Of a stretch of 64,000 nt of DNA, positions 33,085 to 42,356 are shown piece by piece. A program made the position numbers and the translations under genes. The notes beneath the pieces were generated by a model that was given only the letters and a program-made list of their open reading frames with translations, made no database searches and was not told the DNA's origin. Source of the stretch: JABWCQ01 sp964530625 (GTDB lineage: Bacteria; Electryoneota; RPQS01); NCBI GenBank assembly GCA_964530625.1, contig CAZHAK010000001.1:186001-250000 (forward strand). The letters are read 5' to 3'. Position 1 is the first letter of the stretch, and each line of letters opens with the position of its first letter.

Positions 33085-35253
33085 ATGAAGAATTGGGCAA
33101 TAACTTTCTTACTACTGTGCGCAGTAACCGTGGCGCACGCACAAACATTTACGATTACCGGTGCCGACGTTCAACTCAACGGATACTCCGAAGCGGACAA
33201 CTCGTGCTATAATCCGCACGCATGTCTTTTTCCGACTCCCACAACCGACAGCTACTCCGCGGACTCGCTAATCTCCGGTGCACTCGGATTTGATCTTGCA
33301 TTTTCGCGCGGACATCACGTCACGGAAGACGACGGTGGCGGATTCTGCTGTGGCACACAAAAAACATGGGCACACGACAATAACTTCGGTTACCTTGCAC
33401 TGACCGGACTGAACACCGACTATATCACAATTCTCTACGGAATCTCAGGATATGCGCAAGCCGGTAATGACAACCTGTACAAATGCAGAGTCACCGACAC
33501 GCTCGAGTTTGAAATTCGCTTGGCAATAGACAACGGTCCGTCCGGATTTCCCGTGATCGTGGACTATCAATGGGATCATTTCGGCGGCATCGGCGGAGCG
33601 CACGAAGGCGCAAGTGAAGACTGCGTGTTTACCAACGCATCACTGAACGTTGACGCAGATGGCAATGTGCTTGGGAACCGTTTTAATTTCGGAAGCGGCT
33701 CTGGCGGCATCTTCGGTTGGAACAAACGCATCAATCAACCCGGCCTGTTCAATCGCTTCATCGGAGATACGCTTGTGATTTCCGGCTGGCTGGAAATTGA
33801 CGTGAACACAAACGTCCCCTCGCCATTCCCCGCGCAGACTCTCGATGATCAAGGCGCGTCGCAGTGGGGCGAGATTCGTTTATCCATGGGCACGCCCATC
33901 GTGTCCACACCGCCGGACGTATTAAACGTCGGCACTTGGCTCGAGTTTTCCGTGGACATCGGCGGCGATTGCGAAATGAGCGATCCCACTCCCGATGGAA
34001 ACGAAGTCTTTGATCCCGGTGATTCCTATGTCTGGATCGGTCCGCCGCTTCCTGTCGGTGGCGCGGACGGTATCACCAACGACGAAATTCTTTTCGGTCC
34101 TGACCCGCTCCCCGTTGCACCGGATGGGCCTCCACCCGTGACCGGCGCTCCCGTTGCCAGCGGCTTGACGTACGCGGATGTCGCGCCGTTGTATTTCGAT
34201 CTCGACGGCGAAGACTATTTGAATTTCAGTTTGACCGATTTCAACTACGGCCCCAATGTTCCACCAATCGGTAGATTTGTCACGCCGTGTATTTTTGACG
34301 CGCGAAATCTCTTTGTTTCCTTTGAAGACGATCTGCCCTCGCTCTATACGGATCCCGCGGGCTCAGCTCCGTTAAACAGCCCGTCGTCCGTGCTGGCGAC
34401 TCATGGCCAAACCACAAGCGCCGATGAAGTGGTCGGACTCTCCGTGTTTACGTCTGTTCAGCCGGCTATCGTGTTCTTCAAGTATCCCTACTTGACAGAG
34501 ACGATGCTGCACGTAAGTCTCGCGCCCGATCCCTTGCCGTTCGATGATTTGGATGATGACTGCGACGCGCTCGACATCCGCGACAACCAATGCACGATCT
34601 GGTATTTCACCGTTGACCACGAAGCAATCTTCAGCGGCTTGGATCCCGGCGTAATCTATATGAAAGTTGGCGGCGGTCCCGGTGGAGGATTCATCGGCGT
34701 TATTGATCCTGTCACACATCTTGGCCTGCTTCCCGGCGTGGACATAGACGCCTTCGAATTCGTGTGGATCTATGATTCGAACAGCGGCGCGGACGGACTC
34801 GCGCTGCTCTTTAGCGTGGACGAAGATGACTTTATGACCGCCGCGGATGAATCCAGCGGACGCAATCCGGCGATGCTCTACGCGTCGTTCTTAAACGGCA
34901 CGCATTTCCAATTCCTCGATCAACCGCTCGAAGACGACATTGACGCGCTGACCGCGTGGCCGACGCCGCTGTATGCAAGCTATGTGAATCCGCCGACGTG
35001 TTTGCCGGCTGAAAATGTTGTGATTGTAGCCGACGACGCGACAGCGACTGTCACATTAACTTTCGATTCACCGCAAGACGCGAACTACGAAATTTTCTCG
35101 ACGACAAATCCCAACGCGCCGCTGCCGCCCGGACCGGATTGGACGTCAATAGGAGACGTACCCGCCGTAGCCGGAGAAGTGGTCAACTTCACGATTACGT
35201 ATCCCGTCTTAGACCCGCAGCGCATCTACCAAATCATCGCGCACTGTCCGTAG
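33085..35253 (+). CDS. Large secreted protein of unknown function
   Basis: The 722-residue protein starts with a signal peptide (MKNWAITFLLLCAVTVAHA). The mature part is very acidic and rich in Gly, Asp, Pro and aromatic residues, and it holds no recognised catalytic motif. Segments such as LEFEIRLAIDNGPSGFPVIVDYQWDHFGG, DLDGEDYLNFSLTDF and GLALLFSVDEDDF suggest repeated beta-sandwich or lectin-like units. The C-terminal 75 residues (PTCLPAENVVIVADDATATVTLTFDSPQDANYEIF...) look like a fibronectin-III end domain. It has no YPNPFN tail. A terminator follows. Confidence 0.8.
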   Translation: MKNWAITFLLLCAVTVAHAQTFTITGADVQLNGYSEADNSCYNPHACLFPTPTTDSYSADSLISGALGFDLAFSRGHHVTEDDGGGFCCGTQKTWAHDNNFGYLALTGLNTDYITILYGISGYAQAGNDNLYKCRVTDTLEFEIRLAIDNGPSGFPVIVDYQWDHFGGIGGAHEGASEDCVFTNASLNVDADGNVLGNRFNFGSGSGGIFGWNKRINQPGLFNRFIGDTLVISGWLEIDVNTNVPSPFPAQTLDDQGASQWGEIRLSMGTPIVSTPPDVLNVGTWLEFSVDIGGDCEMSDPTPDGNEVFDPGDSYVWIGPPLPVGGADGITNDEILFGPDPLPVAPDGPPPVTGAPVASGLTYADVAPLYFDLDGEDYLNFSLTDFNYGPNVPPIGRFVTPCIFDARNLFVSFEDDLPSLYTDPAGSAPLNSPSSVLATHGQTTSADEVVGLSVFTSVQPAIVFFKYPYLTETMLHVSLAPDPLPFDDLDDDCDALDIRDNQCTIWYFTVDHEAIFSGLDPGVIYMKVGGGPGGGFIGVIDPVTHLGLLPGVDIDAFEFVWIYDSNSGADGLALLFSVDEDDFMTAADESSGRNPAMLYASFLNGTHFQFLDQPLEDDIDALTAWPTPLYASYVNPPTCLPAENVVIVADDATATVTLTFDSPQDANYEIFSTTNPNAPLPPGPDWTSIGDVPAVAGEVVNFTITYPVLDPQRIYQIIAHCP

Positions 35254-35312
35254 AGTAGTATCCTGATTCGCCTATGCGAGTTTTCTGATACACATTGCAA
35301 ACAAATAAAAAC

Positions 35313-35338
35313 GCCCCGCTCAACCGAGCGGGGCTTTT
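35313..35338 (+). terminator. Intrinsic terminator
   Basis: GCCCCGCTC pairs with GAGCGGGGC around AACC, followed by TTTT. The same 22-base stem-loop recurs exactly at 36093-36114. Confidence 0.9.
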
Positions 35339-35541
35339 CTCTCGGAGGACAATCGGTCTCACGAACACTTTATGAGCGCTAAGTTGGTTTTCAAGAAGTT
35401 CAACGACCTTTCTTAGCAGCTATTCGTGCGGTAATCAAAGATAGGTTTTCGAGTTGCGATTTTGGTCAGTTATCTGTATTTTGAAGCATTGTCATTAGCG
35501 GAGATACGACACTGGCAGAATCCATCGCGGGTTTGTCAGAC

Positions 35542-36012
35542 ATGAAATTCAGTCGAACTTCTGCGCGCAACCGTGAGCAACCAATCAACCACATGGCAAG
35601 AATAGTCGCAGGTATCATTTGCCTCTTGGCATTCAGCTTCGGGCTTGTTCGTCTTGGCGTCGGTTTGCTATTGACCGCTCAGGTTGCAGGTCTAATTGAC
35701 TTTGCGGCTTTCAGCGAGCCGGTCGCCGACATTCAACGCTTCATGGCTGAGAAGAATGTGCAAGCGATCATTCCGCTAAGCCCTATTTCCTATTTGGCAA
35801 TCATTGTATTCATGGGCGTATCTTTAACGCTCGGCTCCGTCGGCGCTTGGCGAAAACAAAGTTGGGGGTACGGACTCCTCGCTTTATATCTTCTGACGCA
35901 TTCCGGGCTATTTGTAAACTTTCAAACGATAAACTACAAGATCTATATTCTGCTCGCTGGAATCGTTCTCTTTGTAGTACTCCTCATAGCCAATCGTTAT
36001 CGGCACACTTAA
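35542..36012 (+). CDS. Four-helix membrane protein of unknown function
   Basis: From ATG 35542 the 156-residue protein has a basic N-terminus and four hydrophobic segments (roughly residues 19-45, 77-97, 104-124 and 130-150), with Arg/Lys-rich cytoplasmic ends. No family motif is recognised. The start is uncertain: TTG 35533 and ATG 35593 are in frame and none has a strong ribosome binding site. It stands alone between two identical terminators and is more AT-rich than the flanking genes. Confidence 0.7.
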   Translation: MKFSRTSARNREQPINHMARIVAGIICLLAFSFGLVRLGVGLLLTAQVAGLIDFAAFSEPVADIQRFMAEKNVQAIIPLSPISYLAIIVFMGVSLTLGSVGAWRKQSWGYGLLALYLLTHSGLFVNFQTINYKIYILLAGIVLFVVLLIANRYRHT

Positions 36013-36092
36013 TTAGGCACAGCAGTATACTTTCGAGCAAGCCCGGGTCACAAGCCGCATCACGGTCGCAATCTTGAAACCCCAAGAACAAA

Positions 36093-36119
36093 GCCCCGCT
36101 CAACCGAGCGGGGCTTTTT
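36093..36119 (+). terminator. Intrinsic terminator, same stem-loop as at 35313
   Basis: GCCCCGCTC-AACC-GAGCGGGGC is followed by five T residues. The 22-base stem-loop is identical to the one 780 bases upstream. Confidence 0.9.
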
Positions 36120-36281
36120 CAGGTCTCCCCCCAACTCTGCGCAGATTTGGGGGGATGAAAGGGGGGCCCAGCGGCCAGCGCGAACAAACTCAAATCACAA
36201 CCTTCATATACACATCAGCCCGCGCATTTTGCTATTCAATGGGAAACCCTGCAAGTCAAGCGAAGCTCCACACGTTTATCA

Positions 36282-37961
36282 TTACTTCATCAAAAGCAGT
36301 TTCACCGTTTGTGCCAAATTTCCGGATGACAACCTCGCAAAATACACCCCCGACGCCATGCCCTCCGCGTTCCACAATATATTGTGCACACCGACTCCCT
36401 GCCGCTCGTCCAGCAGAGTTTCAACTCTCCTTCCCAAAATGTCATAGACGACAAGTCTGATCGCCTGCTCTCTTGTTACAGCATACTCAATCGTGACCGA
36501 AGAATTGAAAGGATTGGGATAAGGAAATCCCAATACGAAGCTACTGGGTTGCGCCGAACGAACGCGAATGTTTTGTTCATTAAAAGAAGAATCGGAATAC
36601 CAAGGAGTGACCGAAACAAGATACTCTACACTGTCTCCAAGCCCCGATTCATTCTCGATTGCATGATACGGGCCGGAAGAATCTCCCCAGTAGTTGAACG
36701 GAAGAAAACTGGGCGGAGAGCTAAGCAGTCCTTGAAACGCGGCATAGCCGTTACTTTCGGCGATTACGTTTCGAAATATGACGTTCGCTGGGCAAGCAAT
36801 TGTCATCAATACACCACCTGGAGGATTGGCGAAACCGTCACAGCTGTTTCGAAAAATGTAGTTGTTGTTAAACTTGATATGAAAAGGAGTTGTTGGACCT
36901 AATATCAGCGCAACACTATTTTCCTCAGATTCATTGTCACAAAATAAGTTGTGTGATATCTCAATTATCTGAACTGAGTCTGCCGCCGAAAACAACATTC
37001 TGCTTAACCATCCTGGTTCGCTTAAGCGTCTATTACCGGAAAATACATTATAACGAAACAGTGAAATAGAGCCCGTGTCTGCTCCAGCGCTTTGAAACAG
37101 ATCATGTTGAAACTCATTGGAAACGACATAATTCGAATCAAAGCGAATGTTTGACCACTGGAGAACACCCTCGCCAGGAAGACGGAAAAAGTGATGAAAC
37201 CTGTTGTTTCGAATCTCGCAGCCGACTATTTCTAGGTAATCTGCTACGCCTACTTGACGAATGCAGTAGCCTCCTGGTACATCTTCCCAGCCGAAATCTT
37301 GTACGATACTACTCCTTAACGAGAGAGACCCGCGCTCAACGAAAAAGGCAACAGCCGATGGATCATTGTTCGTTGAAAAACAGCTCTGCGCGCAAACAGA
37401 ATCAACAATAGACACGCAATTCTCAAAATATGCAACATTTCCAAATTCGTTGGAACCGGTATGCAGAAAACGCGTCGAAGCGATTGAAACATTGCAATTT
37501 CTCGCGAATAGTCCCCCTCCGATAGTAGCATGACACGAATCCACGTAGCAAGCGCGAATCTCTATTTCTCGGTTGTGAGCCGCGATACCGCCTCCTGTTA
37601 CTGGAAGACCAGAAGATGATCCCTTTATATAGAGACCTACTAATCTAAGTATTGGCTGTGGCTCATCTGTCGCTGCCAACAAAGTACGCCCGACGCTGTG
37701 AGGCGGCGGGCGTAGTACACATTCTTCAATGTGCAAAGTGTCGTTTGAAAACAGGTATTGACTTGCAATAGTAATGTCGTGGTTTGGGACGCTCAACTCC
37801 TGAACATAGTTGCCAGAATTTATTAACACCGTATCACCGCTTGCGGATGCGTTAAGCGCATCTTGAACAGTGTCATATTCATCAGGTACAGTGAGCATTG
37901 CAGCATTTACATTGATAACAAAAACTGCTGCGCAAACTGCCTTTACAACTGTCATTAACAT
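36282..37961 (-). CDS. Secreted right-handed beta-helix protein with YPNPFN tail (cassette 3)
   Basis: The 559-residue protein has a signal peptide (to about residue 21), then VPDEYDTVQDALNASASGDTVLINSGNY, the entry cap typical of parallel beta-helix proteins. Many short repeats follow (ISLFRYNVFSGN, IEISHNLFCDNESE, IKFNNNYIFRNS), then FNYWGDSSGPYH and the terminal domain FPYPNPFNSSVTIEY to VKLLLMK. It is homologous over its full length to the proteins at 54750 and 57058. It lies 12 bases after a small Cys-rich secreted protein gene, the same two-gene layout as there. No catalytic residues are evident, so an adhesin or glycan-binding role is possible but unproven. Confidence 0.88.
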   Translation of the reverse strand: MLMTVVKAVCAAVFVINVNAAMLTVPDEYDTVQDALNASASGDTVLINSGNYVQELSVPNHDITIASQYLFSNDTLHIEECVLRPPPHSVGRTLLAATDEPQPILRLVGLYIKGSSSGLPVTGGGIAAHNREIEIRACYVDSCHATIGGGLFARNCNVSIASTRFLHTGSNEFGNVAYFENCVSIVDSVCAQSCFSTNNDPSAVAFFVERGSLSLRSSIVQDFGWEDVPGGYCIRQVGVADYLEIVGCEIRNNRFHHFFRLPGEGVLQWSNIRFDSNYVVSNEFQHDLFQSAGADTGSISLFRYNVFSGNRRLSEPGWLSRMLFSAADSVQIIEISHNLFCDNESEENSVALILGPTTPFHIKFNNNYIFRNSCDGFANPPGGVLMTIACPANVIFRNVIAESNGYAAFQGLLSSPPSFLPFNYWGDSSGPYHAIENESGLGDSVEYLVSVTPWYSDSSFNEQNIRVRSAQPSSFVLGFPYPNPFNSSVTIEYAVTREQAIRLVVYDILGRRVETLLDERQGVGVHNILWNAEGMASGVYFARLSSGNLAQTVKLLLMK

Positions 37962-37973
37962 GGCAGCAAGTGC

Positions 37974-38390
37974 CTAGTCAATGTCGCAATTCGCCTTGCA
38001 AACATGAGTTGATGGTGTATACACTTGTACGTATGAAGTGCCACTACATGTCATTACATTGCATCCAGTGCATTCAACTTCTATTAATATCAAGTGCTCG
38101 TTAGCTGTAGGATAATTCACAGTCGTATTGCCGCATCCGCATAAATCGGTAAGTTGCCACGTGTAATCTCCGTCTAGCCTTGCCGTTATTGTTACTTTGT
38201 TATTCTCACTGCCGGTATCGTAGTGTACATACCATGTTGTAAACGAATCTGTCTCATTCAACTGATGTGTGTTCGTGGACCCCCCTCCTGCACAACATGG
38301 ATCACTTACGGTAATACAAAAAGAAGTAGCTGAGAACGAAGCTGATGCTAGTGACACAAGAGCACAAAAAGCCAATCTTAACACCTTCAT
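37974..38390 (-). CDS. Small Cys-rich secreted protein (cassette 3)
   Basis: The 138-residue protein begins with a signal peptide (MKVLRLAFCALVSLASASFSA) after an AGGAGG ribosome binding site. The mature chain has about ten Cys residues, several in pairs (DPCCAGGG, DLCGCGN, ECTGCNVMTC, HVCKANC), suggesting a disulfide-stabilised small domain. No family is recognised. It sits directly upstream of a beta-helix/YPNPFN protein gene. The two tandem cassettes at 54292 and 56595 have the same order, although the small proteins have little sequence in common with this one. Confidence 0.8.
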   Translation of the reverse strand: MKVLRLAFCALVSLASASFSATSFCITVSDPCCAGGGSTNTHQLNETDSFTTWYVHYDTGSENNKVTITARLDGDYTWQLTDLCGCGNTTVNYPTANEHLILIEVECTGCNVMTCSGTSYVQVYTPSTHVCKANCDID

Positions 38391-38596
38391 GGCAACCTCC
38401 TAAATGAAAAGAGAGCATCCGCGAACGAAGTGCGGCAGGGTTGCTACTACTAAATCAAAAAAAAAATGAAGATGTCAAGACTTCCACTACCTCCCGTGAA
38501 AATACCTCGCCACACCTCCTCGATTTGTCCTCTCCCAGTCCCCTGAACTATGTTCAGGATTTTGTTTTTATTAAAGTAAACACGAAGTAAAATAAG

Positions 38597-38625
38597 TTGA
38601 CTCATGGGAACTTTGAGTGTATATT
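38597..38625 (+). promoter_or_regulatory. groESL promoter
   Basis: TTGACT (38597-38602) and TATATT (38620-38625) are separated by 17 bases, just ahead of the CIRCE element. Apart from this promoter and operator, the 38391-38718 spacer holds no gene. Confidence 0.75.
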
Positions 38626-38635
38626 GATAGTATTA

Positions 38636-38662
38636 TTAGCAGTCACAAGAGTAGAGTGCTAA
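38636..38662 (+). promoter_or_regulatory. CIRCE operator (HrcA site)
   Basis: TTAGCAGTC, nine bases, then GAGTGCTAA matches the CIRCE consensus TTAGCACTC-N9-GAGTGCTAA with one mismatch. Its place between the promoter and groES indicates heat-shock control by HrcA repression. hrcA itself is not in the window. Confidence 0.93.
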
Positions 38663-38718
38663 CAGCCTGTGAAAACAATCACTAAACCTAAATACCCCAA
38701 AAACGGAGACCTAAAACC

Positions 38719-39018
38719 ATGAAAATCAAGCCGATTGATGAGCGCGTCCTGATTATGCCGCTCGAAAAAGAAGAAAAAACCGTCGGTGGCATCATTATCC
38801 CCGATACCGCTTCCAAGGACCGCCCGCAAATGGGTAAAATCGAAGCCATGGGCGATGACGTCGAAATCGCCGATCGCAAGCAAAAGAAGATGTCCGAAAT
38901 GCTCAAAGTGGGCGACACCATCGTCTACGCGCGCTACGGCGGCACCGAAGTCAAACTCGATGACAAAGAGTACATCCTCATCAGCCGCAACGACATCTTA
39001 GCCGTCGTCGTCAAGTAA
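38719..39018 (+). CDS. groES: Co-chaperonin GroES
   Basis: The 99-residue GroES forms the heptameric lid of the GroEL chamber. It shows MKIKPIDERVLIMPLEKEEKTVGGIIIPDTA with the mobile loop, then VGDTIVYARYGGTEVKLDDKEYILISRNDILAVV. Length and motifs are standard. It is the first gene of the CIRCE-controlled pair, with groEL 75 bases downstream. Confidence 0.98.
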   Translation: MKIKPIDERVLIMPLEKEEKTVGGIIIPDTASKDRPQMGKIEAMGDDVEIADRKQKKMSEMLKVGDTIVYARYGGTEVKLDDKEYILISRNDILAVVVK

Positions 39019-39093
39019 GCGAAGCATTGTAGCGGCTGCCCCTGTGGCTGCCGAAACACAGCAACAAAATCATCAAACAAGGAACATAAAAAC

Positions 39094-40737
39094 ATGGCAA
39101 GCAAACTCATCGACTTTGATGTCGAAGCGCGTACAGCACTGAAAAAAGGTGTTGATATTCTCGCCGACTCAGTAAAAGTGACGCTCGGACCCAAGGGCCG
39201 TAATGTCGTCATTGAAAAGAAGTGGGGCGCCCCCACGGTTACCAAGGACGGCGTCACCGTCGCCAAGGAAATCGAACTCGAAGATGCCGTCCAGAACATG
39301 GGCGCGCAAATGGTTCGCGAAGTCGCTTCCAAAACCAGCGACGTCGCCGGTGACGGAACCACCACCGCGACCGTGCTCGCGCAAGCGATCATCCACGAAG
39401 GTTTGAAGAACGTCACCGCCGGTGCCGATCCTATGAGCCTGAAGCGTGGTATTAACAAAGCGGTTTTGCATGTTGTCGCCGATCTCAAGAAGAACGGTAA
39501 AGCCGTCAGCGGCAAGAAGGACATCGCCGCCGTAGGCACGATTTCCGCCAACAACGATCCCGAAATCGGCAATCTGATTGCTGACGCGATGGACAAGGTC
39601 GGCAAGGACGGTGTCATCACCGTCGAAGAAGCCAAGTCCATGGAGACCACGCTGGAAGTCGTCGAAGGAATGCAGTTCGATCGCGGCTACTTGTCGCCCT
39701 ATTTCGTCACCAACCCCGACGAAATGCAAGTCGATCTTGAAAATCCCTACGTCCTGATCTATGACAAGAAGATCTCCACGATGAAGGACTTGCTCCCGAT
39801 TCTTGAGAAGGTCGCGCAAGCCGGTCGCTCGTTTGTGATAATCTCCGAAGACGTCGAAGGCGAAGCCCTCGCGACGTTGGTCGTCAACAAGCTGCGTGGC
39901 ACGTTGAAGGTCGCCGCCGTCAAGGCGCCGGGCTTCGGGGATCGCCGCAAAGCCATGTTGGAAGACATCGCGACCCTCACGGGTGGCCGCGTGATTTCCG
40001 AAGAAGCCGGTTTCAAGCTTGAAAATGCCGTTATGAGCGATCTCGGCACAGCCAAGAAGATCATCATTGACAAGGACAACACCACCATCGTCGAAGGCGC
40101 TGGCAAGAGCGAAGAAATCAAGGGCCGTATTTCGCAGCTTAAGAAGCAGATCGAAAGCACGACCTCTGACTACGACCGCGAAAAACTGCAGGAGCGTTTG
40201 GCCAAGCTCGCCGGCGGTGTGGCAGTGTTGAAGGTAGGCGCCGCGACCGAAGTCGAAATGAAGGAAAAGAAAGCCCGCGTCGAAGATGCTCTGCATGCGA
40301 CCCGCGCGGCGGTTGAAGAAGGTATCGTTCCCGGCGGCGGCGTGGCTCTGCTTCGCGCGCAAAAGGTGCTCGATAACTTGAAACTCGAAGGGGACGAGCA
40401 ACTCGGCGTGACGATTGTGCGCCGCGCGTTGGAAGAGCCGGCTCGCATGATTTCGCAGAACGCGGGCCATGAAGGCAGCGTCGTCGTGAACAAGATTCGC
40501 GAGAACAAGGCCTACAGCTTCGGTTTCAATGCAACCAGTGAGTTGTATGCCGACTTGTTGGAAGACGGCGTGATTGACCCGACCAAGGTCGTGCGCGTCG
40601 CTCTGGAAAACGCAGCGTCAGTCGGCGGCCTGTTGCTGACCACAGATTGCGCCATCCACGAGAAGAAGGAAAAGAACCCGGCTCCCGCAATGCCCGGTGG
40701 CGGCGGCATGGGCGGCATGGGCGGCATGGACTACTAA
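39094..40737 (+). CDS. groEL: Chaperonin GroEL
   Basis: The 547-residue ATP-dependent chaperonin has all signatures: VTLGPKGRNVVIEKKWGAP, GDGTTTATVLAQ (with the catalytic Asp), VEEGIVPGGGVALL, and EDGVIDPTKVVRVALENAASV, with the Gly/Met-rich tail GGGMGGMGGMDY. Length is standard. It is one of the most highly conserved genes in the window. A terminator follows. Confidence 0.99.
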   Translation: MASKLIDFDVEARTALKKGVDILADSVKVTLGPKGRNVVIEKKWGAPTVTKDGVTVAKEIELEDAVQNMGAQMVREVASKTSDVAGDGTTTATVLAQAIIHEGLKNVTAGADPMSLKRGINKAVLHVVADLKKNGKAVSGKKDIAAVGTISANNDPEIGNLIADAMDKVGKDGVITVEEAKSMETTLEVVEGMQFDRGYLSPYFVTNPDEMQVDLENPYVLIYDKKISTMKDLLPILEKVAQAGRSFVIISEDVEGEALATLVVNKLRGTLKVAAVKAPGFGDRRKAMLEDIATLTGGRVISEEAGFKLENAVMSDLGTAKKIIIDKDNTTIVEGAGKSEEIKGRISQLKKQIESTTSDYDREKLQERLAKLAGGVAVLKVGAATEVEMKEKKARVEDALHATRAAVEEGIVPGGGVALLRAQKVLDNLKLEGDEQLGVTIVRRALEEPARMISQNAGHEGSVVVNKIRENKAYSFGFNATSELYADLLEDGVIDPTKVVRVALENAASVGGLLLTTDCAIHEKKEKNPAPAMPGGGGMGGMGGMDY

Positions 40738-40761
40738 GCTTAGCGGCCTTTCGTTAACGAA

Positions 40762-40787
40762 GAAGCGCGGACGAGAGTCCGCGCTTC
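40762..40787 (+). terminator. Intrinsic terminator after groEL
   Basis: GAAGCGCGGAC pairs with GTCCGCGCTTC around GAGA, 25 bases after the stop. The converging gene ends at 40819, so it may serve both strands. Confidence 0.85.
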
Positions 40788-40818
40788 TAGTTTATAATTT
40801 CGACGTTAAATCAAAATG

Positions 40819-41229
40819 CTAGGCAGGCTCCAAACTGACCGTCCCATTCTTTGGTGAGCCATGGACTCGCCATTCCTGACCGAGAGCTTTTAGAATAGCA
40901 TATGAACCACCAAGAATTAGAGTAACTCCCCCCGTAAGGAGTATTGCCAATCTGCTCGTTGGCTCGGGGTCCATTATAGCCAGCAAAATTAATTTGAGCC
41001 CGATCGCTGCCATTCCAATCCCTGTCACAATTTGAGCAATTTCTTTCCATGTCATTATTTCTCTATCATGGACGCGCTTGACAAGAGAAATTGGCGACTG
41101 CAGATCTTTCTTGCGAATACCGAAACTTGCGTCATCGACAAACTCAAATGAGTTTGCGTTCCTATACTGGATTAAGGCGCGCTTGAGCCAATTCGTTTGA
41201 GATGTTCTGATTCGAGAAACTCTAGACAT
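40819..41229 (-). CDS. Small two-helix membrane protein in an AT-rich island
   Basis: The 136-residue protein has a basic N-terminal half (SRIRTSQTNWLKRALIQYRN) and two transmembrane helices (about residues 64-84 and 92-114). No family is recognised. It is the last of three minus-strand genes (HTH protein, HExxH peptidase, this one) with short spacers. If the island is a toxin-antitoxin or stress module, this protein could be its membrane effector, but nothing in the sequence proves that. Confidence 0.7.
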   Translation of the reverse strand: MSRVSRIRTSQTNWLKRALIQYRNANSFEFVDDASFGIRKKDLQSPISLVKRVHDREIMTWKEIAQIVTGIGMAAIGLKLILLAIMDPEPTSRLAILLTGGVTLILGGSYAILKALGQEWRVHGSPKNGTVSLEPA

Positions 41230-41248
41230 TGTAGTCTCCTTTGTGAAA

Positions 41249-41812
41249 TCACCTGAAATTCTTCAAATTTAAAAGAAGCGTATGCACAGCGCTCAATTTG
41301 TGCATGAGCGTTGGCTCTTCCTTCGAACTTAACCTTTCACCTGCAAAGTAAATATCTTTCCTCCAACTGTTTCGATTAGTCAAATAGGCCGCAAGGGTTT
41401 CACAAAAATCTTCATCTCGACTAACCCTTGCATAACCAGAAACAAAGCCGATACGTCTCGACCAGCGCCGCGCACGACTTGTTCGATAGTTGTATTCCGA
41501 TCCGCTGCACCATTTTCTGCAAAATGGATCCAGCCATCCTGATAGATTGAAGTGGTTTTGGATTGCGTGTCCAAGTTCATGGTAGGTAAACTCGCTCAAT
41601 GTACGAGATCTTGGGCTACAGATCGGAACGCAAATTGTATTCTTCATTATCAAGCCTTCATTGCCTATGTACCACCCATCAGATCCAAACACCAAAACTC
41701 TCCGTATGCCCGACTTAAACATGAAGTCATGTTCAACGCGTCGGATTTTATGAAGTGCAGAGTGGTTAGTTTGTCCATCAAACCAATATGCAAGTTTTTC
41801 TACAAGACTCAA
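41249..41812 (-). CDS. Putative HExxH zinc metallopeptidase
   Basis: The TTG start at 41812 is chosen because it lies one base after the stop of the HTH gene with AAGGAG just upstream. The longer frame from 41893 would overlap that gene by 80 bases. The 187-residue protein contains YHELGHAIQNHF (HExxH zinc-binding and catalytic Glu) and, about 50 residues on, DEDFCETLAAYL with a Glu at the place of a third ligand. Coupling to a DNA-binding gene recalls ImmA/IrrE-type peptidases that cleave a repressor, but overall similarity to those is not evident. Confidence 0.75.
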   Translation of the reverse strand: MSLVEKLAYWFDGQTNHSALHKIRRVEHDFMFKSGIRRVLVFGSDGWYIGNEGLIMKNTICVPICSPRSRTLSEFTYHELGHAIQNHFNLSGWLDPFCRKWCSGSEYNYRTSRARRWSRRIGFVSGYARVSRDEDFCETLAAYLTNRNSWRKDIYFAGERLSSKEEPTLMHKLSAVHTLLLNLKNFR

Positions 41813-41813
41813 G

Positions 41814-42335
41814 TTATCTCCTTTTCCGAAGTATCTTTTCAGTATCAAGAAGTCTCTTTTGAGTATCGATAAGTTCACTCGAAAAAATGTCAATAACGCC
41901 CCATGTTAGTTCGATATTGTCGCGTGCAAGCTCTTTTAGTCTAATCAGGCTCTTCATTCGGTTGCTTAGAAGACCTAAATCATGAGAGATGTCCTCGGTT
42001 TCTTGCGCATCAATTTCTTGATCAATTCTCACATAATTTTGAAGTTCTTCAAAAAAAGTCCGCACAATCTTTTGCCATTTTCTGGCTTCCGGCGAGTCAA
42101 GCAATGAATTGTCACTTAGTGCATCATCGAACTGCCGACTAAAACGACCCAACGACCTGCTCAGGAAAGTCTCGAAATCCGATTCACTAATCCTCCAGCT
42201 TCTGCCTACTTTTTTCGCCCTGATTCGACCTTCCTTTATCCATCTTGTGATAGTGAGTGGGCTCTTCTGGAGCCGCTCCGCGACTTCACTTACCGTTATC
42301 AGATGCTTAGAATTATTGTACTTAGTGGTTTTCAT
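41814..42335 (-). CDS. Excisionase-type helix-turn-helix protein with long helical C-terminus
   Basis: Residues 11-60 (HLITVSEVAERLQKSPLTITRWIKEGRIRAKKVGRSWRISESDFETFL) form a winged-helix MerR/excisionase-type HTH. The rest (to 173) is charged and alpha-helical, probably a dimerisation or partner-binding coiled coil. It heads a three-gene unit. A perfect 8-8-8 inverted repeat lies 22 bases upstream of its ATG and is the natural candidate for its own operator. AT-rich composition differs from neighbouring groEL and DUF1579 genes, suggesting horizontal acquisition. Confidence 0.85.
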   Translation of the reverse strand: MKTTKYNNSKHLITVSEVAERLQKSPLTITRWIKEGRIRAKKVGRSWRISESDFETFLSRSLGRFSRQFDDALSDNSLLDSPEARKWQKIVRTFFEELQNYVRIDQEIDAQETEDISHDLGLLSNRMKSLIRLKELARDNIELTWGVIDIFSSELIDTQKRLLDTEKILRKRR

Positions 42336-42356
42336 TGATTAGGTAGGTTTTGATAT

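Noticed and set aside
39169..40470. Long open frame of 433 codons antisense to groEL
   Set aside because: groEL is certain on the plus strand. The antisense frame is a product of its GC-skewed codon use and has no recognisable protein.
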